NCBI RefSeq assembly: GCF_009828115.1
Contig: NZ_WTYL01000001.1
Location: 372,001-436,000 of the forward strand
Length of the DNA: 64,000 nucleotides
Direction of reading: 5' to 3'
Origin: Allopontixanthobacter sediminis
Lineage (GTDB): Bacteria > Pseudomonadota > Alphaproteobacteria > Sphingomonadales > Sphingomonadaceae
In this document: piece by piece, positions 45,007-55,681 of the stretch
Numbering within the stretch: position 1 is the stretch's first letter
Layout: each line of letters opens with the position of its first letter
Notes under the pieces: model-generated
What the model saw: the letters and a program-made list of their open reading frames with translations, nothing else
Databases searched by the model: none
Told to the model about the DNA's origin: nothing
Made by a program: the position numbers and the translations under genes

Positions 45007-46419
45007 TCAGGGCTGCGCGACGGTGAGTATTTTTCCGATCGTGTCCCAGTCCGCGCGCGGCGACCAGTTCCGGTTTGTCCCCAGGAACGAGCGGTCGTCG
45101 AGCTCCAGCAGGCCGATGATCGTTTCGGCCACGATCCGCGCCCCGACCGGGCCGAGGCCTTCGCCCTTGGTACGGTTGCCATTCGCTTCGCCGCGTCCGA
45201 TTTGTTCGGCTTCCGCCAGCAGGTAAAGCCACAGCGGCACTCCGGAACGCGACACGCCCATGCTCTCGACCTTGTCGCGGACCTTGTCGAGTTCCGCAGC
45301 GGGGCGTTCCATGAACTCGGCAATCTTGTCGCCGCCGGGCAGGCGGAAGGTGTTGCCGCGCAGCATGTTGCGCACCGCCAGCGAATTGACATCGGCGGGC
45401 GCGATGAAGGGCAGGGCGAGCAGGATGGACGCGAGCTTGGTATCGAGCTGGTCCGCCTTCTGGACGCTGCGGCCGGCCGGGGTGAAAAACAGCTCGTGGA
45501 AATCCACTACCGCCGCCGCATCGCTGAGCGGGTTGAAGCCGCCCCCCAGCACGGTGCCGAACAGGTCATGATCGGGCCCGCCGGTCTGGGTCTGGATCTT
45601 CTGCGGAATCATCGAATGCCCGAAGCGGTAAGCCGCGACCGAAAACTCGACGGGAATGTAGGGAATTCCGCCGCAGTAATAGAGCCTGCCGCAGGTGAGG
45701 ATTTCCTCCACGACCGCCTCTCCGCAAATCGCGGTTAGGAAATCGGTCACGACGCCCCATTGGTAATGCCATGTCGTGGTCCGGCGGGCTTCCTCGTACA
45801 GATGTGCTCCGGTCAGGCTGGCGTCCTCGGCATTCAGCGTATCGCACACATGGTTGTGGAAACGGATCATCGCCAGTTGCATCTGGCTGATGATACGGTT
45901 CTCATCGTTGCGCGGGTCGCCGATGATCGCCCGTCCGTTGGCCGCGCGGGCAAGATCGCTGTCCGCGAGGCCGCCGGCTCCACTGTCCGCGCCGGTGAGA
46001 AGTTTCGCGCCGCCGAACGTGCCGCCGTTTGTGTACAGGAAAGGTTCGGCTTCCGGCCCGAGGCCGTAGATGCAATCCAGGTCGAGCGTCGGAGTGCGCA
46101 CATTGGCGATGTCCCCGGTGTCCGCAACCACCTGGCTGAAACTGGTCGTGGCATCGAGCGTCACGTCATGATCGACGAACTGGCCGAAGAATATCATTCC
46201 GACCGGCACGCCCTTGGTGCGTTTTTTCTGGGTGCCGGTGTCCATCGGCCCGCCTGGTGCACCAACGGTTTGCAGGACTTCCGGCCGGACATAGGCGGGG
46301 GCAATATTCGGGAACATTCTTCCGAAACGGTCCTCGCGACTTGGCGCACCTTCGCGATTACTACAGTATTTATACAATCCCGAGAGTGTTTTCATTCCAT
46401 GATGTTCATGCTGGGTCAT
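45007..46419 (-). CDS. bacterial animal-type haem peroxidase
   Basis: This 470-aa protein of the myeloperoxidase/cyclooxygenase superfamily has the distal His84 in FFGQFVDHDVTLD. The catalytic Arg lies near residue 175 (RNDENRIISQMQLAMIRFHNHV) and the proximal haem ligand is His268 in YRFGHSMIP. No signal peptide is seen, so it may be cytoplasmic or exported by another route. ATG 46419 has GGAG with 6-nt spacing; 46431 is a weaker alternative. A 257-bp AT-rich gap precedes it. The substrate is unknown. Confidence 0.92.
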   Translation of the reverse strand: MTQHEHHGMKTLSGLYKYCSNREGAPSREDRFGRMFPNIAPAYVRPEVLQTVGAPGGPMDTGTQKKRTKGVPVGMIFFGQFVDHDVTLDATTSFSQVVADTGDIANVRTPTLDLDCIYGLGPEAEPFLYTNGGTFGGAKLLTGADSGAGGLADSDLARAANGRAIIGDPRNDENRIISQMQLAMIRFHNHVCDTLNAEDASLTGAHLYEEARRTTTWHYQWGVVTDFLTAICGEAVVEEILTCGRLYYCGGIPYIPVEFSVAAYRFGHSMIPQKIQTQTGGPDHDLFGTVLGGGFNPLSDAAAVVDFHELFFTPAGRSVQKADQLDTKLASILLALPFIAPADVNSLAVRNMLRGNTFRLPGGDKIAEFMERPAAELDKVRDKVESMGVSRSGVPLWLYLLAEAEQIGRGEANGNRTKGEGLGPVGARIVAETIIGLLELDDRSFLGTNRNWSPRADWDTIGKILTVAQP

Positions 46420-46676
46420 CGTCAACTCCATTATGGTTTATTGTTTATTAATCATAAGGTATTGCGACTCGATTTTCTTTAGTTTAAGCACGGTTCGATC
46501 ATTTCGGATTGTGCATTTTCGACAATTTCTTCGGTTCGGCAGTATTCGCGCTGGAATGTGCGAATTTTACGATACGACGAGGCATCGGCGCGTCGGGGAG
46601 GCCTGGCGGCGCAGGAGGGGCAAGGGGTCAATCCCGCAGTTGCGGCAGGGGGCCGGTAGGCCTAGATGCGGCCCGT

Positions 46677-47474
46677 ATGAAGCGGACTCACCTGCCCCTG
46701 AACGCCCTGCGCGTGTTCGATGCCGCCGCCCGGCACCTGTCCTTCACCCGCGCAGCGGACGAGTTGGCGGTGACCCCGGCTGCCGTCGGCCAGCAGATAC
46801 GCGCGCTTGAGGACCACCTTGGCACGGTCCTGTTCCGCCGGACCAGCAAGGGGCTCGAACTGACCGATGAAGGGAGCGCCGGGCTCGATTCGCTGCGGGA
46901 AGGTTTCATGCGCTTCGAGGAAAGCGTCCAGGCGATGCAGGCCGGGCAGGCGAGTGACCGGTACGCGATTGCTTGTCCGCGCGAATTCTATGCCCAGTGG
47001 CTGGCCCCACGGCTGGCGGCGTTCCGCAGGGACAATCCCGGCGTCCGGTTCCAGCTGGTGGCGGACGAGAATGCCGAATTCACCGAGACCAACCTCGATT
47101 TCGCGGTGCGGCTGGTCGACGGCCCGGGTGATCTGGAGGGCGTCGAACTGGCCCCGGCGCGGCGCGTGGTGGTGGCGGCGCCCGATGCGCCGGATGACTG
47201 GATCGACTGGCCCGGTGCCCCGCTCCCCGGTGGTGCGGAGGCGGTTATCCTGGCTGGTAACGCCGGGCAGGCGCTCAGTTCCGCGATGGCCGGCATGGGC
47301 AAGGCTATCCTGCCCTACCTGCTGGTGGAGGAAGCGCTCGGTCAGGGCCGGCTGACCGCGCTCGAAGGACCGGACGAGGGCCGACGCGCCTATTGGCTGG
47401 TCGCGCCTCTGCCCCAGTGGCGGCAGAAAAAGGTCAAGGCACTGGTCGCGTTCCTGGCTGGCAATCACGCCTGA
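46677..47474 (+). CDS. LysR family transcriptional regulator (GcvA-like)
   Basis: ATG 46677 opens a 265-aa LTTR (MKRTHLPLNALRVFDAAARH), with HTH residues LSFTRAADELAVTPAAVGQQI. The effector domain is somewhat short. The N-terminal NALRVFDAAARHLSFTRAADEL pattern is that of the GcvA/AmpR group. It is divergent from the haem peroxidase gene, across 257 bp, and may regulate it. The upstream in-frame extension has no similarity. Confidence 0.92.
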   Translation: MKRTHLPLNALRVFDAAARHLSFTRAADELAVTPAAVGQQIRALEDHLGTVLFRRTSKGLELTDEGSAGLDSLREGFMRFEESVQAMQAGQASDRYAIACPREFYAQWLAPRLAAFRRDNPGVRFQLVADENAEFTETNLDFAVRLVDGPGDLEGVELAPARRVVVAAPDAPDDWIDWPGAPLPGGAEAVILAGNAGQALSSAMAGMGKAILPYLLVEEALGQGRLTALEGPDEGRRAYWLVAPLPQWRQKKVKALVAFLAGNHA

Positions 47475-47670
47475 GCCGGCGCTCGGCGGCTCGCCGCTGA
47501 CAGCCCGAACTTCAGTTACCCCGCTCCGCCCGCTTTCGCGCGGACCGTTGCCATGCGCCCGTTCCGGAGCGGCCACCCCTTAGGGAATCGTTAATTTCTG
47601 CATCATACAGGGGAAGCACCAAGAATTCTTACCTGCCGGAATGGTCATTCCTTCCGGCGAATGGGGACAC

Positions 47671-49581
47671 ATGATGGCAAACGACAAAAAGAGCGGGTCA
47701 ACGTTCTTCGGCAGGCTCCTCCGTGATACCCGGGCCAATACCCTGGCGATCGGCGCTGCCGCGGTTGTTCCGCTGGTGGCGATGATCGGCGGCGGCGTCG
47801 ACATGAGCCGGGCCTATCTCGTCAAGACCCAGCTTCAGCAGGCGTGCGACGCCGCGACGCTGGCCGCACGCAAGAAACTATCGGGCAACAAGGTGACGAA
47901 CGGAGTAATTCCGTCCGATATCGAGGAGATTGCCGACAATTTTTTCAACGCTAACTTCGCGGAAGGCACTTACGGCACGCAGGCCCGCAGCTTCACCCTA
48001 ACCGCAGGTACGGAAACCCGCATGGACGGCGAAGCTGCGGTAAACGTGCCGACTACGCTGATGCAGGTGTTCAATTTCGAGAGTATTCCGCTGTCGGTGG
48101 AATGCAGCGCGGAACTGAACTTGCCGAACATCGACGTAATGCTGGTGCTCGATAATTCCGGGTCTATGGCCGGGACGCCGATCGCGGAGCTAAAGGAAGC
48201 GGTCCTGTCCTTTTACGATGAAATCATGGCGGTGAAGCCGGCTGGCGCTCGTGTCAGGTTTGGGATCGTACCTTACAACGCCAGCGTCAATGTAGGAGCC
48301 CTGCTGTACGCCAAGAACCCTGATTTCCTAGTCAGCAATCGGGAATACCAGTCGCGTGAGTCAAATTTCGAGTTGGTCAACAACAATGACGGGATTGATG
48401 TAGGAGATATCCTCCACGAGGGATCGTTCCGCGGGCCGGTTCCACAGAACCCGAACGATTTACAACCTAAGAACAACGTAAACTATCGTTGGGACAGGCG
48501 GATTGGCGATCCCGAAGACGACTGTAACGATTATGATGGCACTTATGTTATCGGCGATTACACCTACATCACATCTAATGACGATTGGTATCCCAGTTAT
48601 TATGGTAGTGGGAATAGCAATCAACGAGGAGCGTGTTTATTAAACGTGACTTACCGCAAATATGCGACGGCTGCGGACGCGAAGCCCGATACATATAAGA
48701 ACGTTTTTAAGAACTATACCTATCGCCCTAGAGACATCGACACGTCTGTTTTTAAGACCTTCGCAAGCGCAACCGCATATGGGGTAGGCGATAAGGGCGC
48801 GAACATCACCAGCACCTGGAACGGCTGCATCGAGGAACGCGCCACGGTTTGGGATGATACATTCTATCCGATTCCAGACGAGGCGCTCGATCTGGATATT
48901 GACCTCGTCCCCGATCCGGCGGATCCGGATACGCAATGGCGTCCGCAATGGCGGCAGATAACCTTTGACCGTGACCTCGCTAGGCACTGGACGACCACGA
49001 CCGATCGCAATTCGATGGGCTACAATTGCCCGAACGCTTCGATGAAATTGACCGAGTTTCCGCTCAGCGGCGGTTCCCGCAACTCCACGTTCGAGACCTA
49101 TGTCAACAATCTGGGTGCATCCGGTAATACGATGCATACCATCGGGATGATCTGGGGGGCACGGCTGTTGTCAGAGACCGGCATTTTTGGTGACGAAAAC
49201 TCGACTGCTCCGAATGGCGATCCGATCGTCCGGCATCTCATTTTCATGACTGATGGCGCGATGGTCGTGAACGCAGACATCCAGACAGCCTATGGCGCAC
49301 CTGACATGGATGGCCGTTTTGGTGGCTTCGCACCTGATGGCACTTGGTCCCAGGCCCAGCTGAGCAATGCCCACGAAACCCGGCTCGATGCGATATGCGC
49401 GCGGATCAAGAACCAGAACACCACGGTGTGGACGGTATCCTTCCGCCTGGATCTGAGTGACCGGATCAGGGATTGTGCATCAGGCGCCCAGCGCGCGTTC
49501 GAGGCGGAAGATTCCGATGCCTTGACCGACGCGTTCCGCAAGATCGCCAGTTCGATCGCCGAACTGCGGCTGGTGAATTGA
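47671..49581 (+). CDS. TadG-like pilus assembly protein with VWA domain
   Basis: This 636-aa protein has a basic N terminus and one membrane helix (TLAIGAAAVVPLVAMIGGGVDMSRAYLVKTQ), the TadE/TadG-like anchor. A long VWA domain follows, with MIDAS LVLDNSGSMAG (Asp161). The stretch 48280-48780 is unusually AT-rich and Tyr/Asn/Asp-rich compared with the flanks. It is a surface or periplasmic component of a Flp/Tad-type pilus or adhesion system. The start MMANDKK follows GGGG. It leads a three-gene operon with two TadE-like genes. Confidence 0.9.
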   Translation: MMANDKKSGSTFFGRLLRDTRANTLAIGAAAVVPLVAMIGGGVDMSRAYLVKTQLQQACDAATLAARKKLSGNKVTNGVIPSDIEEIADNFFNANFAEGTYGTQARSFTLTAGTETRMDGEAAVNVPTTLMQVFNFESIPLSVECSAELNLPNIDVMLVLDNSGSMAGTPIAELKEAVLSFYDEIMAVKPAGARVRFGIVPYNASVNVGALLYAKNPDFLVSNREYQSRESNFELVNNNDGIDVGDILHEGSFRGPVPQNPNDLQPKNNVNYRWDRRIGDPEDDCNDYDGTYVIGDYTYITSNDDWYPSYYGSGNSNQRGACLLNVTYRKYATAADAKPDTYKNVFKNYTYRPRDIDTSVFKTFASATAYGVGDKGANITSTWNGCIEERATVWDDTFYPIPDEALDLDIDLVPDPADPDTQWRPQWRQITFDRDLARHWTTTTDRNSMGYNCPNASMKLTEFPLSGGSRNSTFETYVNNLGASGNTMHTIGMIWGARLLSETGIFGDENSTAPNGDPIVRHLIFMTDGAMVVNADIQTAYGAPDMDGRFGGFAPDGTWSQAQLSNAHETRLDAICARIKNQNTTVWTVSFRLDLSDRIRDCASGAQRAFEAEDSDALTDAFRKIASSIAELRLVN

Positions 49582-49589
49582 GGCCGGTG

Positions 49590-50189
49590 ATGATCAGATC
49601 ACTCCTCGGATCGCGGCTCGCAAGGGATACCAGCGGGGTCACCGTGATCGAGTTCGCAATCGTCGGGCCGGTGCTGGTGCTGATGATCATGGGCATGTTC
49701 GACCTGGGTCACCAGCTTTACGTGAATTCGGTCATGCAGGGGTCGCTGCAGCAGGCTTCGCGCAGCTCGACGCTGGAGACAGGGGCGTCGCAGACGTCCA
49801 CCATCGATGCGAAGCTGACCAAACGGCTCAAGGATATCAGCCCCGGCGGCACGGTGGTGATCACCCGGAAGAACTACCAGAACTTCACCGATATCACCCT
49901 GCCCGAGGAGTGGACCGACACGGACGCCGACGGCGAGTGCAACAACGGCGAGCCGTTCCAGGACATCAATTTCAACGGCGGCTGGGATGCTGACCGGGGC
50001 CGCGACGGCGCTGGCGGCGCGCGCGATGCGGTGCTGCTGACCGCGGTGATAACCTATGACCGCCTGTTCCCCATGGCCGGACTGCTGGGGTTCGATGAAG
50101 AGGTCTCGGTCTCGGGCACGACCGTGCTGCGGAACCAGCCCTATAATGAACAGGCTGACCGGACGCCTGTCGTCGGGAATTGCGTCTGA
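49590..50189 (+). CDS. TadE-like pseudopilin / pilus assembly protein
   Basis: This 199-aa protein has the TadE motif SGVTVIEFAIVGPVLVLMIMGMFDLGHQLYVNS. A short basic leader precedes the conserved Glu and the hydrophobic helix. The rest is a small extracytoplasmic domain with an Asp/Gly-rich loop (DTDADGECNNGEPFQDIN) that may bind calcium. ATG 49590 lies 8 bp after the tadG stop; its own stop overlaps the next gene (TGATG). Confidence 0.9.
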   Translation: MIRSLLGSRLARDTSGVTVIEFAIVGPVLVLMIMGMFDLGHQLYVNSVMQGSLQQASRSSTLETGASQTSTIDAKLTKRLKDISPGGTVVITRKNYQNFTDITLPEEWTDTDADGECNNGEPFQDINFNGGWDADRGRDGAGGARDAVLLTAVITYDRLFPMAGLLGFDEEVSVSGTTVLRNQPYNEQADRTPVVGNCV

Positions 50190-50902
50190 TGGCCTGCAAA
50201 CCGCAAATCATGGGAAATCCGATCGGACGTGCGCGACGCGCCGCGGCGCAGGCCCTGCGCGATCCCTCGGCAGTCGCGATGGTCGAGTTCGCCTTCGTGG
50301 CGCCGATCCTCCTGCTGCTCGGCATGGCGGGCATGGAGCTCGCCAATTTCGCCATCGTCAAGTTGCGTTTGGGGCAGGCCGCGGTGCACATCGCCGATAA
50401 CGTGTCCCGCGTTGGCGACCGGGACATCCTCGCCGCGCAGAGAATCTTCGAATCCGACCTCAACGACCTGTTTATTGGGGTGAACCTGCAGGCGGGCGAC
50501 AAGCTCGACATCTACGAACACGGCCGGATCATCGTCAGCAGCTTGGAACGCAACGCCGACGGCGGCCAGTGGATCGCCTGGCAGCGTTGCAAGGGCAAGA
50601 AGAACTTCGTGAGCGAGTACGGCGACGCCGGCACCGGCGCATCCGGCACCGGGTTTCCGGGCATGGGAAGGTCCGGTGAGGAAGTTACCGCAGAGGCCGG
50701 CACCGCCGTGATGTTCGTCGAGATCAGCTACACCTACCAGCCGCTGGTGGTAAACGGTTTCACCCGCCGATTCATCGAACCTTTCGAGATGAGCGCGTCG
50801 GCCGCCTACAACGTCCGCAACAGCCGCGACCTGACGGGCATTTTCCAGACGAACCCGGCCAGCCCGGTTTCCGATTGCGACACGTACGACGCGATTCCGT
50901 AA
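50189..50902 (+). CDS. second TadE-like pilus assembly protein
   Basis: This 237-aa protein has the motif SAVAMVEFAFVAPILLLLGMAGMELANF, a TadE-type membrane helix with Glu near its start. An extracytoplasmic domain follows. ATG 50189 overlaps the stop of the first tadE; ATG 50210 is a plausible alternative. It completes the TadG-TadE-TadE set. Other tad/cpa genes are not nearby, so the rest of the machine must be elsewhere, or this is a satellite locus. Confidence 0.88.
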   Translation: MACKPQIMGNPIGRARRAAAQALRDPSAVAMVEFAFVAPILLLLGMAGMELANFAIVKLRLGQAAVHIADNVSRVGDRDILAAQRIFESDLNDLFIGVNLQAGDKLDIYEHGRIIVSSLERNADGGQWIAWQRCKGKKNFVSEYGDAGTGASGTGFPGMGRSGEEVTAEAGTAVMFVEISYTYQPLVVNGFTRRFIEPFEMSASAAYNVRNSRDLTGIFQTNPASPVSDCDTYDAIP

Positions 50903-50914
50903 CCCGGCGAGCCC

Positions 50915-51331
50915 TCAGTCAAAGAACTGCCCCGCCGCTATCTTGCGTGCGATCATCAAATCCAGCTTGGCGTTGATCGAGGCGATGATCTCGTCCTCGT
51001 TCGCGGCGAATTCGCCATAGGCCTCGGCGAGGATTTCCTTCTTCAACGTTTCGTACATAGTGTTGCCGGGTTTGAGGTTGCCCCCGTCGCGCAAACCGGC
51101 GGGATAACGCGCGCTGCGGCGCTGGCGCGGCAGGAACATCACCAGTGCCTCATTATGCTGGCGCCACGTGGCGATGATCTCGCCACGCGAGACGAGCGGA
51201 CGCTCCTGGCCCTCGATCGCGCGGGCGAGCGCGCAATTTTCCAGCCGCGCCACCCCCAGATCCACCGTCGCCTGCTACACTGTCGCAAATTCTTCCGCGC
51301 CGGGCCGGTGGCGCAATTTGTAGAGCGCCTA
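50915..51331 (-). pseudogene. truncated homeodomain-like hypothetical gene with in-frame stops
   Basis: The minus strand reads LYKLRHRPGAEEFATV, then TAG (51275-51277), then QATVDLGVARLENCALARAIEG and onward to GQFFD. A second TAG is at 51329-51331. The coding-like frame continues through both stops, and the family (homeodomain-like, phage-terminase-small-subunit-like proteins of sphingomonads) normally has an N-terminal HTH that is missing here. GTG 51263-51265 could start a 116-aa fragment. It directly abuts a reverse transcriptase remnant on the other strand. Confidence 0.65.
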
Positions 51332-51345
51332 AGCGACTTACCGAT

Positions 51346-52103
51346 ATGAAGCGAAATTCGCGCGTGATTAAGAAGCTTCCAGTCCATAATGCGGCGTCGG
51401 CCTATCCCTGAGGCCGCAATTTTCGTGATCATGCACTTAAGCATCCGGAAATTATTGACACACTTAGAGTCGACTTTCAAAATTTCTTTCCGAGCTTTGA
51501 TATGCTTTCAGTCATGAGGTTTTTGCAAGATCAGCCAGTGCTGAAAGTAGAAATGAATGCTCGGGACGCACTGTTTGTTTCCCAGATCGTAACGCGAAAT
51601 GGGGTGCTTACTATTGGAGCGCCCACTTCACCATTCTTGACCAATGCGATGATGTACACATTCGATCGCGCAATGGCGGAGTTCTATCATGTGAATGAAC
51701 TGGTTTTCACTCGATTTGTTTCATCTCGGACCTATGGGAAGCTCGACGAAGCTTTCGCTGTCATTGGAGTTGCAGCGAACGAATTTCCGCATGCAAAGCT
51801 AGCGATCAACCGTTCAAAACGCGTTATCTATCCCGAAGATTTCATCGAGAAGTTAGAGGATTTGTCATCACTCCTACGAAGAAAATTTCGCTTGGAAGGG
51901 CGCGGAAAGGGGAGATCAAGGCGTTAGTTCACCAGTTTAAGACTGGAAAGCTCGAAATTGATCGACTAGAATATCTTAACGGTCTGATCTCATTCAGTTC
52001 GAACTCTGATCCGCGCTTCTTCCAATCGCTGATACTGAAATACGGGCGGGGAACTGTTGGCCAGCTTGTTGGGGTTCTGTATTCACCCGCCCCCCCCACT
52101 TGA
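51346..52103 (+). pseudogene. retron-type reverse transcriptase remnant
   Basis: Frame 1 reads KLPVHNAASAYP, TGA (51409-51411), then GRNFRDHALKH, VDFQNFFPSF and TIGAPTSPFLTNAMMYTFDRAM, all RT-palm signatures. At the position of the catalytic YxDD box the sequence is FTRFVSSRTYG, so both aspartates are missing. After NRSK near 51815 the homology moves to frame 3 (TRYLSRRFHREVRGFVITPTKKISLGRARKGEIKALVHQ ends by 52103), consistent with loss of one A from an A-run. The N terminus is absent. Three independent lesions mean it is dead. Confidence 0.82.
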
Positions 52104-52448
52104 CCCCCCGGGCGAATCCAACTAAAGGCGCCCCATCCGAAGCGGGAGCCTCCTCACCGAGTACCCGCGGAAGGACAGATAGAGCTGAACATTGCCGGTT
52201 ATGTTCCGGGGGCCTTTCGCGCAATCGAACAGGCCCTTCTCTGTTGGAAGGGGTGGTGACATCCCTCTCTCGGGGCAGCCGTCAAAGTAACCCGGTGTTT
52301 CACCGGGTGGAGTGTTTTCAGGCTCGTATAACGCGCGGCTCCCCCATCAGCGGGCGGCCGGCGATCCCGGTGTTTGCGGGATGGCGGCGTTTGCGGACGT
52401 AATCACACTTCACCGCGGTAACGCCACGTAACAGGTGAAGAGTACTTC
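52104..52448. other. leader region upstream of the str operon
   Basis: This is 345 bp without a gene. It contains one strong hairpin (listed separately) and G/C-rich short runs. I see no convincing -35/-10 pair for the rpsL promoter, although a promoter must lie here or in the adjacent pseudogene. No tRNA, repeat or small ORF with a good ribosome-binding site was found. Confidence 0.5.
52290..52308 (+). terminator. hairpin in the rpsL leader
   Basis: ACCCGGTG and CACCGGGT form a perfect 8-bp stem with a TTT loop, followed by GGAGTGTTTTC. It lies 140 bp upstream of rpsL. It could terminate readthrough from the pseudogene region or act as an attenuator of the ribosomal operon. Confidence 0.5.
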
Positions 52449-52820
52449 ATGCCGACAATTAACCAGCTGGTCCGCAAGGGCCGCGTTCCGCAGAAGGCCA
52501 AGTCCAAGGTCCCTGCAATGGAACAGAACCCGCAGAAGCGCGGCGTTTGCACGCGCGTCTATACCACGACGCCGAAGAAGCCGAACTCGGCGCTTCGCAA
52601 GGTTGCCAAGGTCCGCCTGACCAACCAGCGCGAAGTGATTTCCTACATCCCCGGCGAGGGCCACAATCTTCAGGAACACAGTGTTGTCCTGATCCGTGGC
52701 GGCCGTGTGCGCGACCTTCCCGGTGTGCGTTACCACGTGCTGCGCGGCGTGCTCGATACGCAGGGTGTCAAGGATCGCCGCAAGAGCCGCTCCAAGTACG
52801 GCGCCAAGCGTCCGAAATAA
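52449..52820 (+). CDS. rpsL: 30S ribosomal protein S12
   Basis: This 123-aa protein is a full-length S12 with the conserved [19 protein letters not shown] and [13 protein letters not shown] blocks. Lys43 is conserved. Position 88 is Arg ([12 protein letters not shown], codon CGC at 52710-52712), where E. coli and most bacteria have Lys. S12 lines the decoding centre. It is the first gene of the str operon; the ATG is preceded by GGTGAAGAG. Confidence 0.98.
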   Translation: MPTINQLVRKGRVPQKAKSKVPAMEQNPQKRGVCTRVYTTTPKKPNSALRKVAKVRLTNQREVISYIPGEGHNLQEHSVVLIRGGRVRDLPGVRYHVLRGVLDTQGVKDRRKSRSKYGAKRPK

Positions 52821-52892
52821 CTGGCTCAGTAAGGTTTTACGGCTGGCGCGCAGTTCATCCTGCCGCGCCGCCTGACTAGAAGGAAGTATCCG

Positions 52893-53363
52893 ATGTCACG
52901 TCGTCGTCGTCCCGAAAAACGGGTCATTCTGCCCGATCCCAAGTTTGGTGATCAGATCCTGTCGAAATTCATGAACAACCTCATGTATGACGGCAAGAAA
53001 TCCACTGCCGAGAGCATTGTCTACGGCGCGCTCGCCACGGTCGAGGCCAAGGCCAAGTCCGATCCGATCCAGATGTTCCATGATGCGCTGAACAACATCA
53101 AGCCGCAGGTGGAAGTCCGCAGCCGCCGCGTCGGTGGTGCCACGTACCAGGTCCCGGTCGAGGTTCGCCCCGAGCGTGCCCAGGCGCTGGCGATCCGCTG
53201 GCTCATTTCTTCCGCTCGCGGTCGTCCCGAAACCACAATGTCGGCACGTCTGTCGGGTGAGTTGATGGATGCGGCGAACAACCGCGGCAACGCGGTGAAG
53301 AAGCGCGAAGATGCGCACCGGATGGCTGACGCCAACCGTGCATTCTCGCACTACCGCTGGTAA
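52893..53363 (+). CDS. rpsG: 30S ribosomal protein S7
   Basis: This 156-aa protein begins [10 protein letters not shown] and contains the S7 core [52 protein letters not shown] and [17 protein letters not shown]. It nucleates assembly of the 30S head. It follows rpsL by 72 bp and precedes fusA by 132 bp, the normal str order. AAGGAAGTATCCG precedes the ATG. Confidence 0.98.
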   Translation: MSRRRRPEKRVILPDPKFGDQILSKFMNNLMYDGKKSTAESIVYGALATVEAKAKSDPIQMFHDALNNIKPQVEVRSRRVGGATYQVPVEVRPERAQALAIRWLISSARGRPETTMSARLSGELMDAANNRGNAVKKREDAHRMADANRAFSHYRW

Positions 53364-53495
53364 TAAGCTGGTCCGAGTCTGTCCGGCTGCGCTCGTCACA
53401 GCCGGCCGGGCGACTTTAACCGGTCACAATAGTAACCATATGGGGGAGGGATCGCATCGGGCGATCCCCTCTCTATAGCACCACAGGAATTATCC

Positions 53496-55589
<2,094 letters not shown>

Positions 55590-55681
55590 CTGCAAGCTAC
55601 CGTCTAGTGGCGGCGCCTGATTCAGCGGGTGCCGTCCAATTCCCGCAATCAATTAGTTCATATGAGTAGAGGTTAGAGACA

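Noticed and set aside
51139-51480. 113-codon minus-strand ORF across the pseudogene/RT junction
   Set aside because: It is Arg/Ser-rich and out of frame with both recognisable remnants, so a shadow.
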